21,325 bases of DNA, taken from positions 1 through 21,325 of the forward strand of contig CAJNOQ010003123.1 of the NCBI GenBank assembly GCA_905250885.1. Direction: 5' to 3'. The notes beneath the pieces were generated by a model. That model did no database searches. It was not told the DNA's origin and saw only the letters and a program-made list of their open reading frames with translations. Both the position numbers and the translations under genes were made by a program. Shown piece after piece: positions 9,394 through 18,883 of the stretch. Numbering within the stretch: the first letter of the stretch is position 1; each line of letters starts with the position of its first letter. Origin of the DNA: Didymodactylos carnosus. Its lineage: Eukaryota > Rotifera > Eurotatoria > Philodinida > Philodinidae.

Positions 9394-10647
9394 TCTATGT
9401 TCCAACATTTTTTTGATACTGCTGTTTTTCAATGTGACATTTAGTAAAAACCGTTAACGTTGACAGTTAATTACACATTTTAGCATTACTTACATTTTCT
9501 GTTATTCATAAACAAGTTTTGATTTAATAATAAAATTTGAGTTACGGTAGAACATGCCGTAGTTGTATAAGCTACTTGTGAAACACATTATTATTTAGTT
9601 TTCGTCAGTTCGTTATATTCGACGATGATAATAAAATGATAACATCGGCAGTTCGAACAACATGTTTTGTTTTCTTCTGCATAATCTGCTGTATTCATGT
9701 CTTATAGAGTGTGTTATTTTTCTCGGGAAAATAATTATTTATACATCAAAATATGGTTTTCACTTAGAGTGAGAGAGTTCTATTTTAAGCATTTTTCTTT
9801 TATTAGTAAATATGTTTGGAGAATTAAACCAAAATGATGGACTCTTTTTTCTCTTTCTCTCTCATCGATAGATTGATTATGGTTAATTAACTGGTCAAAC
9901 TGATTATATCAAGGACTTATTTTTTCATTCTATACCACCTATAAAAACATCGTTTTTCTCGATAAAAGGAAAATATTTTTAAACAGAAAGATAGAATTAG
10001 AAAGAGAGAGGGAGAGATAGATAAGAAAACAAACAATTTGACATGTATATATTGTACACTATTTCATTAGTGCCAAATTTTCGCGAAAATAGCTAAGAAA
10101 AAGTTAATTAATGATCATTTCTAATATATCTTTTTTTTACTTGAAAGCAACCATTTTGACAAATAACGATCAACAAGAACAAACAATAATAATGATGATG
10201 GATAACTTATTTCATTCATAAAAATAAATCAGATCATAGATCTTTGCAAGGACGCATTAAATTTCTTAATTTCATCTTCTACTAACTGAAACTATATAAA
10301 ACTCAAATTCCTTGATATCAACTGTGTGCGTGAAAAACTGTTTTTGAGGTCTAACAAGAAATTTTCTAGAATTAGATAATAAGTTGATCTGATTCGTTCA
10401 TCTTTTTTTTCTCTTGTTCTCGATGTTTTTTTTTCTGATCTTCTCCGGTCTTTTCTTCGAAGTTTAGCCCACACATGTTAATTGAAAATTACCATGGCAT
10501 GCATGACACAGAGAAACAATATTTAGTCATATTAAACAGTGAGGATAAACAGTGTAACATGAGAAAAAACTGAGAATATTTTCTTTTGAATATTGTCTCA
10601 TATCATCTTTAAAGCAACAGATTTGATGTTTGTCTCGTGTGTGCGTG
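9394..10647. other. AT-rich stretch, no supportable gene
   Basis: This holds A/G-rich and T-rich low-complexity segments, including an AGAGAGAGGGAGAG patch near 10001-10020, and a weak exon-like fragment on the minus strand at 9494-9574 ending in a GTAAGT donor. The minus-strand frame at 10292-10474 is Lys/Arg/Ser low complexity. Confidence 0.5.
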
Positions 10648-10839
10648 ATGGGAGGTACAACAATCGCAATGTTTACGTGCAATCTAACTAGCGCGATCCA
10701 AGACGATTATGCCTTTATGGATAAAGCGACCTTGCGAAGAAGATATCTTCGATCTGGTATATCACAGCGATTTTCTACTAGCATCGCTTATGAAAATAAG
10801 CCGAACAAACTCCAAAGAAAAAAGGTTATCACAAATTGA
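10648..10839 (+). CDS. Possible small protein, 63 residues
   Basis: The ATG at 10648 has G at -3 and +4. The frame starts MGGTTIAMFTCNLTS and includes DDYAFMDKATLRRRYLRSG and a basic C-terminus. The segment is clearly richer in G and C than its surroundings, as coding DNA often is here. Another frame starting at 10626 (MFVSCVRDGRYNNRN) is also open for 21 codons, so the reading is not unique. The gene candidate at 10882-11185 lies on the opposite strand and would converge on it. Product unknown. Confidence 0.25.
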   Translation: MGGTTIAMFTCNLTSAIQDDYAFMDKATLRRRYLRSGISQRFSTSIAYENKPNKLQRKKVITN

Positions 10840-10881
10840 GAACCAAACTCAAATAAACTAATGGAAAAAGAAAAGATGGAA

Positions 10882-11185
10882 CTAATCAATCGAGAATGCT
10901 GATCTGAAGTGTCGCTTGAATAACGTAGCGATGGCATATTTTGACATCTGGTCATCATCGATGATCACTGTTTTACTCTTACATCAGTAAATCCCTCATT
11001 AATTTAACCATATAACACGAAACAGGAAAAAAAGTAATATTTTATTCATTTATGAGTGATAATTCTTCTTCGTAATATGCTTACCTGAACTATTTGACAA
11101 GTAATCTATTGTATCAGAATAAACCTGATGTTCTTCTATATAATCACGCACATAAATTAATTTATTTTTCGTCACTTTTCCTTCT
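10882..11185 (-). CDS. 3' part of a possible minus-strand gene, two exons
   Basis: Read on the minus strand, the exons are 11185-11085 and 10967-10882. The donor is a consensus CAG/GTAAGC, the acceptor GTAAAACAG, and phase 1 matches. The first exon reads KLIYVRDYIEEHQVYSDTID and the second VIIDDDQMSKYAIATLFKRH, ending in RSAFSID and TAG. Both are varied in composition, unlike chance AT-rich frames. Upstream structure is unclear: an overlapping frame beginning after a TTTTTTTGTAG acceptor near 11264 reads NRNFLTYEHHNQRHNVDRS, and the two do not join by a consensus splice. A shorter intron or a broken gene are both possible. No family was recognised. Confidence 0.35.
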
Positions 11186-12226
11186 CTTTACTATCGAGTA
11201 GTAGAAATAAGATCTGTCGACATTATGACGCTGATTATGATGTTCGTATGTCAAAAAGTTTCTGTTCTACAAAAAAATCCCAAATCTTGAATTCATTACT
11301 TATACGTTTGGGAAAGTCGTAGTTTATCTAATATTTTCTTATTCTTTTGTTTGTTTATTCGAGGAATGATATGTTGTATTATGAATGATTATGCCTTCAG
11401 AGGTTAGCATTTCTCTTTCACAAGTAGATACAAAACCCACACACTTGTTTTGATTTTATATGTATACAAAGTCAAATTATTGACCATATCAGAAGAATTC
11501 TGGTGCAGACCATATGTGCTTTTCAACGCTAGTACCATGTCAAACTGAAATAACTTTTCATATCTTAGTATAGTTGATCATTGCAAAAGTAACAAGAATA
11601 CCACGATTAAAAAGTCATATAGTAAAGCATACATGGATAAACAGTTTGAAGAGGACATGCGTTAACGACCATAATGGAATCCGATAATGAAAATATTTTA
11701 GACAAATTATGTTTTAAAAGTGACATTAAAGAGTTCTTCCTTAAAAATTTTGCTGTAATAATAGCGCATAGAACGTGGTATAATAATGATAATTAAAAGT
11801 GGGATTGCTCGATCGAAGATTGTGAATATCATGTTTTAAAATATATTTTCAAAGTTGACCGAAAAAAAAAGATTATGTCCATTATTTTTTATTATTGATG
11901 GAAGATATTGTTTTAAAAAAAACCTTCTGAACTTTAACTGATCATCCTTTATAATCAATAATATATAGATCTGTTTCTTTAAAATAAGGAAATTACGAAC
12001 AATATACAAAGTATTTTGAGTGAAAGAGCAGAGAATTGCATCTTAAATCATCAAATGATTCGAATAGCCATTGCTTGCAGTTCTAGCTTTGACTAAAAAT
12101 ACTAATCGTCTTAAATAATGTATCATTTGTCAGTTTTATGTATTCATTCGTACATACATATCACTCTTCCAAAATATATCATCTTTAAACCTGCACTTGT
12201 ACGATACTTCCTCTCAGACGTGTAAT
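11186..12226. other. AT-rich stretch with exon-like fragments only
   Basis: Minus-strand open segments near 11308-11385 (HIIPRINKQKNKKILDK) and 11170-11264 may be upstream exons of the gene at 10882, but neither has a full set of splice sites and start. Nothing else stands out. Confidence 0.4.
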
Positions 12227-12421
12227 ATGACAGATTTCTGTTCACATTATGCTTTGTTACTCTTTTACTTGTTGATAGATAACAGTTCATGCTCTTGTTT
12301 TAGTTTATATTTTTTTTTCATTTTTCTATGGGGACTTTGTCAATGTGTCCTATGTCAATTACGTCTATTAGTTGTCATTAAAGTTTTAATAGAGATTATA
12401 TATAAAAATGCGGAAAATTGA
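12227..12421 (+). CDS. Possible Cys-rich membrane protein, 64 residues
   Basis: The ATG at 12227 follows a strong acceptor-like sequence (CGATACTTCCTCTCAG at 12217), so this could be a start or an internal exon. The frame reads MTDFCSHYALLLFYLL, then a Cys/Ser patch, then a second hydrophobic stretch with CQCVLCQLRLLVV and a charged tail ending NAEN. Two membrane-spanning segments are possible. T-rich DNA readily gives Phe/Leu/Cys frames, so chance remains a strong alternative. Confidence 0.22.
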   Translation: MTDFCSHYALLLFYLLIDNSSCSCFSLYFFFIFLWGLCQCVLCQLRLLVVIKVLIEIIYKNAEN

Positions 12422-13151
12422 TTAACTTTACAAATATTTAATCAACTCAAAACTGTTTTTCACCTGCTGATAGAAATTTATACATAGTACTCTGTCCGTT
12501 TATCTTGCCCTGAGATTTTCAATTCAAAAATCTTCAAAAGTGAAATGTATATGAAAACAAATTCTAAAATAAATTCATATACAAACATACACAAATTTTT
12601 CACGTCAATATTACAACATGAAAATGGCATAATTGATTTGTATGTTAAAACAATAGATGTCACTAAGATTCTAGATTTCGTTTGTGATGTTGTTAAAAAT
12701 TTTATGGGATAAAATGGTATGTTGTAATACAATGACGATTTTCATATTATTTAGAAGATGTTCAAAAATATGTACGCATTTTCATACTCCTTCAAGTGAG
12801 GTTTACTTAAGGCATTTTGCGGAGGTTTATTTGTTCTTCTTCAACAATCTTCAAAAAATAACTCTCTTTTCCTCTCTTCTCTCACTCTCTAAAGGCATAT
12901 AGTTAGATTAATAATTACTATGTTGAAAAAGAATGAACGCGCAATCAAGTTATACGAAAAAAGAAAAAAAAAAAACTTCTCATTAATTTTTCATTCTTTT
13001 TCTTTTCGTGATTGAAGGTTGACGAACACATACCAATCATCATTGAACCTAATAATATAATGTGAGCAAAAGAGAGAGACACTCACTACAAGGATTTTTA
13101 TCCTAAATATGAGGAAAAGCTCCCATTTTAGAAGTGCTCTTTTCTTTTCAA
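12422..13151. other. AT-rich stretch, no supportable gene
   Basis: Overlapping frames on both strands (12478-12732 minus, 12684-12902 plus) cover the same bases and neither is distinguished by start context, splicing or composition. A/T tracts occur near 12960-12975. Confidence 0.5.
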
Positions 13152-13373
13152 ATGATAATAGACTTTATAGTTTTTTACGTAATAATTGTTAAAATTTACA
13201 CAAGAGTGTGTACTTTGAATGTGACAAAAAAAAAAAGAGGACAAACTGACAGTCAAAATAAAGAAAAGAAGAAAGTCTATATTTATAGAAATATTTTAAC
13301 TATTCTAGTATCAGCACGCGATGGAATTGAAATTTTTAGAAAGGCTAATATAGTGAAACAAGTAAATAACTGA
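13152..13373 (+). CDS. Possible small basic single-pass membrane protein, 73 residues
   Basis: The frame opens MIIDFIVFYVIIVKIYTR, a single hydrophobic segment, followed by a Lys/Arg/Gln-rich region (KKKRGQTDSQNKEKKK) and a more ordinary C-terminus with SARDGIEIFRKANIVKQVNN before TGA. The ATG context is mediocre (C at -3); the upstream CTTTTCTTTTCAAATG could instead be an intron end. An AATAAA lies about 105 nt past the stop at 13478-13483. It converges on the minus-strand gene ending at 13584. No family was recognised. Confidence 0.3.
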   Translation: MIIDFIVFYVIIVKIYTRVCTLNVTKKKRGQTDSQNKEKKKVYIYRNILTILVSARDGIEIFRKANIVKQVNN

Positions 13374-13583
13374 AGTTAGTTACAACCCTTAATTAAGATT
13401 ATTACTAACGTGGATTTATTTGTTCATGCAAAAAATGATTAGAATTAACTGAGCCAACTATTATTGACTTCCTGATTAATAAATACATAGACTAAATTTT
13501 TCTTATTTCAAGAAAATTATGACATTTTCTTCTTGTATAATAGCAACATTTAGAAAAAATTTTTTTACATCATGTAAAATATT

Positions 13584-14292
13584 TTACGTTAGAGTAGTCG
13601 TCTCTATTACTGTCATATCATTTTTATAGCGATGACAACTGTCATAAATAATGTTGGACAAAACATTGATTTTAATTATTCGTTATTTCAGCACCATAGA
13701 AATCAATTTTACTCCTTTTCATTCAACATTTTACCTTGAACTATAATGCCTACTATTCGAGTTAAAAATCAAAAAACATGTCTTATAATTATAATTCATA
13801 TAGTCGTAAGTCTTCATCACAGAGTAAGAACGAGAGAATCTTTAAGTCGAAAAATGTTGCTTTTTATACATTCTATTCAAACTAGTTAAAAATATTTAAA
13901 AAAATTTGGGAAAAGAAAACAATGAGAGTTTCAGTATCGATAAAAAGAAACACCTGTTTCTTAGCACTTTTTTTTTTGTGTGTAAAATGTCGAATTCACC
14001 TATTGTTCTACATTTTTTTTACTTACGTTCTTAATTTTGTTGATGGAATTTTGAAACTATCTCGAATATTAGTAAAAAAATTTGATGTTTGATTGTATGT
14101 AACATCTAATGATTGTCGTTTATATTCAAATTTGGTGTCAGTAGTTGTCGTAAGACGTTTAATACGAAATGATCGAAATGTTTCACGTTGTTGTGTTGAT
14201 GATATTGGCAAAGACGAAGATATATAACGAGCTTTGAGTTTCTTATGTTGTTCTTGCCATCGTCTATACAATTTTTTCCAATTTTCAGCCAT
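13584..14292 (-). CDS. Two-exon gene for a basic protein of about 106 residues
   Basis: Exon 1 (14292-14027) begins with an ATG that has A at -3 and G at +4, and ends at a perfect GTAAGT donor, phase 2. It reads MAENWKKLYRRWQEQHKKLK, an amphipathic and probably helical basic start, then a Ser/Thr-rich body with RSFRIKRLTTTTDTK and FFTNIRDSFKIPSTKL. The proposed exon 2 (13638-13584) follows a TTATTTATGACAG acceptor in phase and ends CHRYKNDMTVIETTTLT, TAA, giving a 388-nt intron. A nearer acceptor (CTAAGAAACAG, about 100 nt into the intron) also keeps phase and would give a hydrophobic 18-residue tail instead. No signal peptide. No family was recognised. Exon 1 is one of the better-supported coding exons in the window. 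Confidence 0.55.
13746..13889 (+). CDS. Short open frame antisense to an intron, 47 residues
   Basis: ATG with A at -3, reading MPTIRVKNQKTCLIIIIHIV then a basic segment (SLHHRVRTRESLSRK) to TAA. It lies wholly opposite the proposed intron of the minus-strand gene. A GTC/GTAAGT site at 13806 would make it a first exon instead. Listed because the ATG context and hydrophobic-basic layout are tidy; chance is quite possible. Confidence 0.2.
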   Translation: MPTIRVKNQKTCLIIIIHIVVSLHHRVRTRESLSRKMLLFIHSIQTS

Positions 14293-14467
14293 TATTAGTT
14301 CGATATGGCTAATTCTGAATGAGTATCGATTAAAAATAACCAACACGATAGTCTATAAAAGAGGAGAATAAGAGAATAAAACACAATGTGTTTTTCTTTT
14401 TTCTTGCATTTTTGGCTATCTAAAGAAAGAAGAAGAGAGTTGTATTAATAAGAATCGGGAGATAGAA

Positions 14468-14572
14468 ATGCAATCGAAGAAGAACAAAAGGATACGTTCA
14501 GCTGCGTTAATTGACTCGATTGAGAGAACTTGTATTAATATGCGGAATTTTTTTTTTTTCTCACATAAATAA
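14468..14572 (+). CDS. Short basic open frame upstream of the divergent gene, 34 residues
   Basis: The ATG has G at -3 and the frame reads MQSKKNKRIRSAALIDSIER, then CINMR, a Phe run and TAA inside an AATAAATAAA-like sequence. It would be transcribed divergently from the 13584-14292 gene with about 175 bp between starts. The minus strand is also open across this segment. Weak. Confidence 0.18.
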   Translation: MQSKKNKRIRSAALIDSIERTCINMRNFFFFSHK

Positions 14573-15359
14573 ATTTATAATCATAAGACCTTTATTTATC
14601 ATATTGTTTAAATAAATAGATTAATAATTAAATACTCCAGAGATAGTTTGAAAATATTATCCTAGCAACTTTGTTTATAGATACTTGACACAGTAGGCCT
14701 TACTAGCTATTAACTCTTCTCTCTCTCTCTCATTCATATATCTGCTGAATGATTTTTATACTATTTGTTGGACGAAAAAGGCTCGATAGCAGCACTATAT
14801 AGTCTATGATTAGATCAGATTATTCTGATACTTATCATAATGCAGTATCCTGATTGTTTAACATGCTTTTCAGAAATAAACGGCTAGAGTTTTTGCGATT
14901 CTTATTATTTTTCTTTTTTATTCTCGAATCTGAAAACAGGCTCATTAATTGATACTATATTGAGAGTTTTGTAGTTGTTGACAAAAGGGAAGTATATATA
15001 TATTTTTTTTGATTGTGATGACATGTCACTCTTCCCCTCTGCAAGAACAGGAAATTCTTCCGTTTTGGCGAATCGAAAAGAGAGGAAGATGCAAAATTGA
15101 ACTTACTGAAGTAATTATTATAATATTCGAAAAGTAGAAAAACAAACAACAAAGTTTTTTCTTTCCTCTTTCTCTCTCGTTTTCTTTTTCTTCTTCTTGA
15201 CATTTATTATGTTTTCGATTGTGAGAGATTTATGCTAATGAAGTTATAGATCATTGATCTGTGTAATAATATCTAATTTCTCTTTTTTAAAGTAAAGTCA
15301 AAATGACATGTTTTTTTATTGATTAATTCTCTACATCTTTTTTAAACAAAAATAAGTAA
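14573..15359. other. AT-rich stretch, no supportable gene
   Basis: The minus-strand frame at 14955-15203 is an Arg/Lys run from a CTTTTTCTT tract followed by varied residues, with no start or splice support. A CTCTCTCTCT microsatellite patch lies near 14720. Confidence 0.5.
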
Positions 15360-15564
15360 ATAAGAGAAAATGCCTACAAGAATAGCCATGTAGTCCGGCA
15401 GTGTCCAAATTTAAAGAATATTTATCAGTCTATAAGTGATTTAAGTCGTATTTTAGCTAAAAATGGACGCTGGTTTGATGTGACCAATGTTTAACGAATC
15501 AATATCAACTAGCTACAATATCAACGAAGATAGACTTAATTTAGCTGTTCGTGTACGAGCTTAG
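15360..15564 (+). pseudogene. Frameshifted coding-like relic
   Basis: From 15360 a start-less frame reads VVRQCPNLKNIYQSISDLSR and ILAKNGRWFDVTN to TAA at 15492. The next frame takes over at 15487 with MFNESISTSYNINEDRLNL and AVRVRA to TAG at 15562. Both halves have varied composition and adjoin without overlap in sense, as if one coding sequence had suffered a single frameshift; more stops follow. It could be an old retro-element or gene fragment. No family was recognised. Confidence 0.28.
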
Positions 15565-15907
15565 TTATTAGATATTTTTATCTATTGAATACTTGTTATT
15601 TTCACCTTCATCTATCGAAGTTAATATTATTGATATTGTAAAGTCATTAAATACCAATGAACAGTTGGTGCGCCCTTATTTCTTGCGTAACATTAGTATA
15701 TTATGATTGACTGGTACCTATTCTAGACTACAGACGACACATAACCTTCTTTTATGAGATCATATTTTAAAGATTTGACTTATTACAATCACAGACATCT
15801 ACAATTGATGTAAGCTGTGGTGTCATTCTTTTCTTCTTTCATAAATAGAAACAAGTGACATAGAACAGAAATTAGACAGTAAACATATATCGATAGTGCT
15901 TCTCTAG

Positions 15908-16217
15908 AGAGAGAAAAAAGAGAGGAAATACATTTGATCAATGGAGGTTGATTGTAATTTATCGCTGTTCTGTTTTAGTGAGTACATTACTATGTTGTGA
16001 GTATGTACACAATTTAATTATTATAAAATTTACATTTAGTTAGTTTACAGAGAAAGAACATGATATTGTTCCACTATACAATGATTTAAAAAGGTATTAG
16101 AATAAGATTTTGATAGACAAATAATTTAAAATAGGATTACATAATGGCGAAACTGGCAAATTTGATTACTGTTCATCTAGACAAGCAATCAAACACAAAA
16201 GCATCAAAATCTTTTAG
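15908..16217 (+). CDS. 3' part of a possible three-exon gene
   Basis: Exons 15908-15977, 16044-16093 and 16181-16217 are joined by introns of 66 and 87 nt with donors GTGAGT and AG/GTATTA and acceptors TTCTCTAG, CATTTAGTTAG and TGTTCATCTAG. All phases match. The frame reads GNTFDQWRLIVIYRCSVL, then FTEKEHDIVPLYNDLK, then QAIKHKSIKIF and TAG. Another chain from the ATG at 15942 (MEVDCNLSLFCF) also splices in phase at a neighbouring acceptor, so the frame is not unique. No start was found for the preferred chain. No family was recognised. Confidence 0.33.
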
Positions 16218-17191
16218 TATTCTGAATATTCATTCATTTATCTATTTTTTTTTCTCCAAAATTTGAACTGAAAATCCGATTTTTCCACAATTTCATACAG
16301 GTCATTACATTTTACTTAGGGTATAGTCGTGTTTGTACAACCAAAACTTGATTTTTGATGAGTTATGTATGTAGGCTCTATAATTTTGTAAACACGGTGT
16401 CCTATGTTGATTGATATCTGAGAAATTATATTGACATTTATATTAATATTAGGTTAAACACATTCTCGATTTATGTTCATCTCAATATATCGTAACAGAA
16501 TATTGACGTCATGCCGATGTATATGATGTACAGTTCAATATATGCATATCTATCTATTTTCTGTTGGATATGACATCCATTTATTTCTTTTTTTTTCTTT
16601 ATATACTCGACCTCGACGATTACAACAAAAGAGATTGTGTTTTACAATAATTCAGGTCATAAACCTTGTATGAGTGTCGTATCGGAGCGAAACTAATGAA
16701 CTTTGGCTCATATTTATTATCATAGAGGGAGAAAAAATCAAATTAAATGCTTGTTGCTTTTGCGGTACCAAGGCAGAACAGATGTGTTAATTATGTCGAA
16801 CACCCAACACTATATATACATATATACTAGATCTACAATACCAAGGTTATCAAATGAGAAGGAGAGAGAGAGAGAGGGAAAGAGAGAGAAAGAGAGAGTC
16901 AATAATATAGTCAAGAAGCACATTGGTAAATTAAATAACTAATAATACCAAATCTCGTTATTACATTCATAGAAAGTGTAATTTCGAACATCTTGTATTG
17001 GAGATTTGAGACGAGATCACAAGGTGACGCTTTAACATTAATATTGGAATATAGTGCTATCTTTAGAATAACTAGAGAATCTCAGACTATTTAAAAAAGA
17101 AAACATTCTTAGTAAAAACATTATATTAACTTGACAAGAAGTGCAGGGTATAATTGAAAATGAATAAACTACTAACTAATATTTGAATTTG
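16218..17191. other. Non-coding stretch with a GA microsatellite
   Basis: No supportable gene. The 79-codon frame at 16703-16942 runs through the GA repeat and its Glu/Arg tail is an artefact of it. Confidence 0.55.
16860..16899. repeat. GA-rich microsatellite
   Basis: Three blocks of GA units are separated by GGAA and AA interruptions. A weaker version occurs near 10001-10020. Confidence 0.85.
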
Positions 17192-17305
17192 TTTATGAAC
17201 GATACTGTTCAACTTTTGCCGCATGCTTTTGTTCGTAATTTTAGAGATACAGCCTAACAGAAATATCACTATATAGGACCAGAACAGGTACATGACCGTG
17301 AGAAA
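17192..17305 (+). repeat. Left copy of a 114-bp inverted repeat
   Basis: It begins TTTATGAACGATACTG and ends CATGACCGTGAGAAA. The reverse complement of 20893-21006 matches it at 109 of 114 positions without gaps. The repeat reads inward, and similarity ends sharply at both edges. This is what terminal inverted repeats of a transposon, or two inverted insertions of one short element, would look like. No target duplication could be matched at the outer edges. Confidence 0.95.
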
Positions 17306-17473
17306 ATTGAGACTTTAAATTATGATATTCGTGCTCTACGTATCTTATCGCACTGTTCAACAAGAGTTTTTGTCGAAATTTTCGCTTCAAAAGATCCCGT
17401 TAGGTATTTTTTCCTAGTTTTTTTTGTTAAGAAAAACCAAAAATCATATGAACAGTGTAAAAAGATATCATAA
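17258..17473 (+). pseudogene. Start-less open frame overlapping the left repeat, exon-like
   Basis: Seventy-one codons are open between two TAA stops. After a CAG at 17260 the frame reads YHYIGPEQVHDREK inside the repeat, then KIETLNYDIRALRILSHC and RVFVEIFASKDPV outside it, followed by an AG/GTATTT donor at 17403. It could be an internal exon of 143 nt. The right repeat copy carries the same codons up to GAGAAA and then diverges. Upstream, the same frame is open from an ATG at 17195 (MNDTVQLLPHAFVRNFRD) but stops at the TAA shared by both copies. Confidence 0.27.
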
Positions 17474-17493
17474 TTCAAAGTCTTAAATTTCTC

Positions 17494-17514
17494 CTTCTCA
17501 TGTACCTGTTATGG
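17494..17514 (-). repeat. Short degenerate third copy of the 114-bp repeat's inner end
   Basis: TTCTCATGTACCTGTTATGG on the plus strand matches the inner end of the right repeat copy with six bases (CGGTCA) missing and one substitution. It lies 190 bp inside the left copy and in the orientation of the right copy. Confidence 0.5.
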
Positions 17515-17684
17515 CCAAATGCAATGGGAGAGAGACAATATTTTAGTTTCCAACATCACACTGGATATTTAATATGCTTCATCTTCTAAAGTTCTGTGAC
17601 TCCTTCAGTGAAGAAGGAGTTGAAGTTTTCTACTAAAAAAGCCTTGATTTTAATCTATTTTTTAACCTTGCCCCCTCCCCCGGG

Positions 17685-17856
17685 TGTATTCATTCTACAT
17701 TGATGGGTATATGCATCTTACAATGGTGGTGTATTCATCTTAACCTGGCGGTGTATTCCTCTCAATGGGGTAGTGTAATCATTTTATTCAGGAGATGTAT
17801 TCATCTTAACCGAGTGGTGTATCCCTCTTGAACGAGTAGTGTATTCATCTTAAAAG
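17685..17856. repeat. Minisatellite, 22-bp unit, about eight copies
   Basis: Units start at 17685, 17708, 17730, 17752, 17774, 17796, 17818 and 17840. All are 22 bp except the first, which is 23 bp. The consensus opens TGTATTCATCTTAAC and closes with a G-rich part (GAGTGG, GGCGG and similar). Units differ by several substitutions, so the array is old. The unit length is not a multiple of three and no long frame crosses it. Confidence 0.93.
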
Positions 17857-17942
17857 GCACCTGCAATTTTCGTTGCTCCTCTATGTTAGCTTACACTGTT
17901 CCCAGTACTATCTTTCAGCTAATGTAAAGAAGTTTCACCATT

Positions 17943-17962
17943 TTAGCCCCACAAGGGGCTAA
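17943..17962. other. GC-rich perfect hairpin, 8-bp stem and 4-nt loop
   Basis: TTAGCCCC-ACAA-GGGGCTAA is a perfect inverted repeat in otherwise AT-rich DNA, about 90 bp after the minisatellite. It does not match the histone 3' stem-loop consensus. Hairpins of this size occur near the 3' ends of Helitrons, but the expected CTRRT terminus was not recognised. Confidence 0.6.
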
Positions 17963-18040
17963 CTTAACAAGACTTTTTAACATATTCAAATGGAGTATGA
18001 GAAACTAAATCTTCACTATAAAAACTCTGTGTTAGAATAA

Positions 18041-18883
18041 CATAAGCATAACAATAAAACAATATTTGAAAATAGCGGTCGATTTAGGAAGGTTACTCTA
18101 CACATTGGACTCGACATCTTGAATTTCGTTGCCGCCACAGTTAGAACTTTTCCGAATTGCACAGTATATTTTAGATACAACAAGTCTATTACTGGATGGT
18201 TCTGACCAGTCTAAATTTCATATAGAAACCTGAAGTTGAAAAGATGGAATCAGAATTGAACTCGTCGGAAACAAGGCTATCTTGACCCACTTTCCATGGA
18301 TACACCGATCTCGGTTAAGAAAAAAAGTTCGGTGTTCTCCCCGGATGTAACACGTTCTTTAAATCCGTTATATATGTATGATAATTAGGACAGTTTTGCA
18401 GTTAAAATGGTTCTGATATGTTGGATTGCTCAAACTAATTTCGTTATAACAATTTCGAGTCACTTATTTTCTCTCACGTTTGTTAAAAAATGCAAAAATA
18501 TTCGTTCGGACGTGTTTCTAAAACTGAACAAAATGCTTCATCATTCATATTTTTCGACGTGCTATAGTAGAGTTTTTAGTAAACTCTTTAATGAGAATGA
18601 TATAAAAGCTGCTATATGGTCTTTACAAAAGAATACAATGAAGGGTCAACGAAAACTGACATAATTCATGCATAGCCTGTTAACTGTAGTACGAAAGATT
18701 AACTTTTCTTCGCTATTTCACCGGAATCATGGCCAAAAAACTGGCATTTAACTCCAGAGAACCAAAATGGTGACAGTTTCTGAATTTATTCTTTGTGAGG
18801 TTATCAATCCGAACGAGCCTGCCATCAGAAAACATCGGAAGTCAACAATTTTTCGGAATAATCTAAAAATGCCAATCACTTGA
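18041..18883 (+). pseudogene. Decayed coding-like region in several plus-strand pieces
   Basis: Three plus-strand segments look coding but are broken by stops and frame changes. At 18041-18205 a start-less frame contains GRFRKVTLHIGLDILNFV and RTFPNCTVYFRYNKSITGWF. At about 18577-18664 a frame contains LFNENDIKAAIWSLQKN, faintly like the D-I-x-x-A-I-x-x-L-K-x-N segment near the start of non-LTR reverse transcriptases. At 18767-18883 an ATG frame with A at -3 and G at +4 reads MVTVSEFILCEVINPNEPAI and then a basic tail. Lying between the inverted repeats, they may be the remains of an element's coding region. The reverse-transcriptase resemblance is weak and lacks any catalytic motif. Confidence 0.28.

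Noticed and set aside
9494-9574. Minus-strand exon-like segment ending in GTAAGT (reads AYTTTACSTVTQILLLNQN)
   Set aside because: The acceptor is weak and no neighbouring exon joins convincingly; one in-phase acceptor 66 nt on gives only a short tail.
14955-15203. 82-codon minus-strand frame starting with an Arg/Lys run
   Set aside because: The basic start comes from a CTTTTTCTTCTT tract; no other evidence for coding.
16703-16942. 79-codon plus-strand frame
   Set aside because: Its C-terminal half is the translation of the GA microsatellite.
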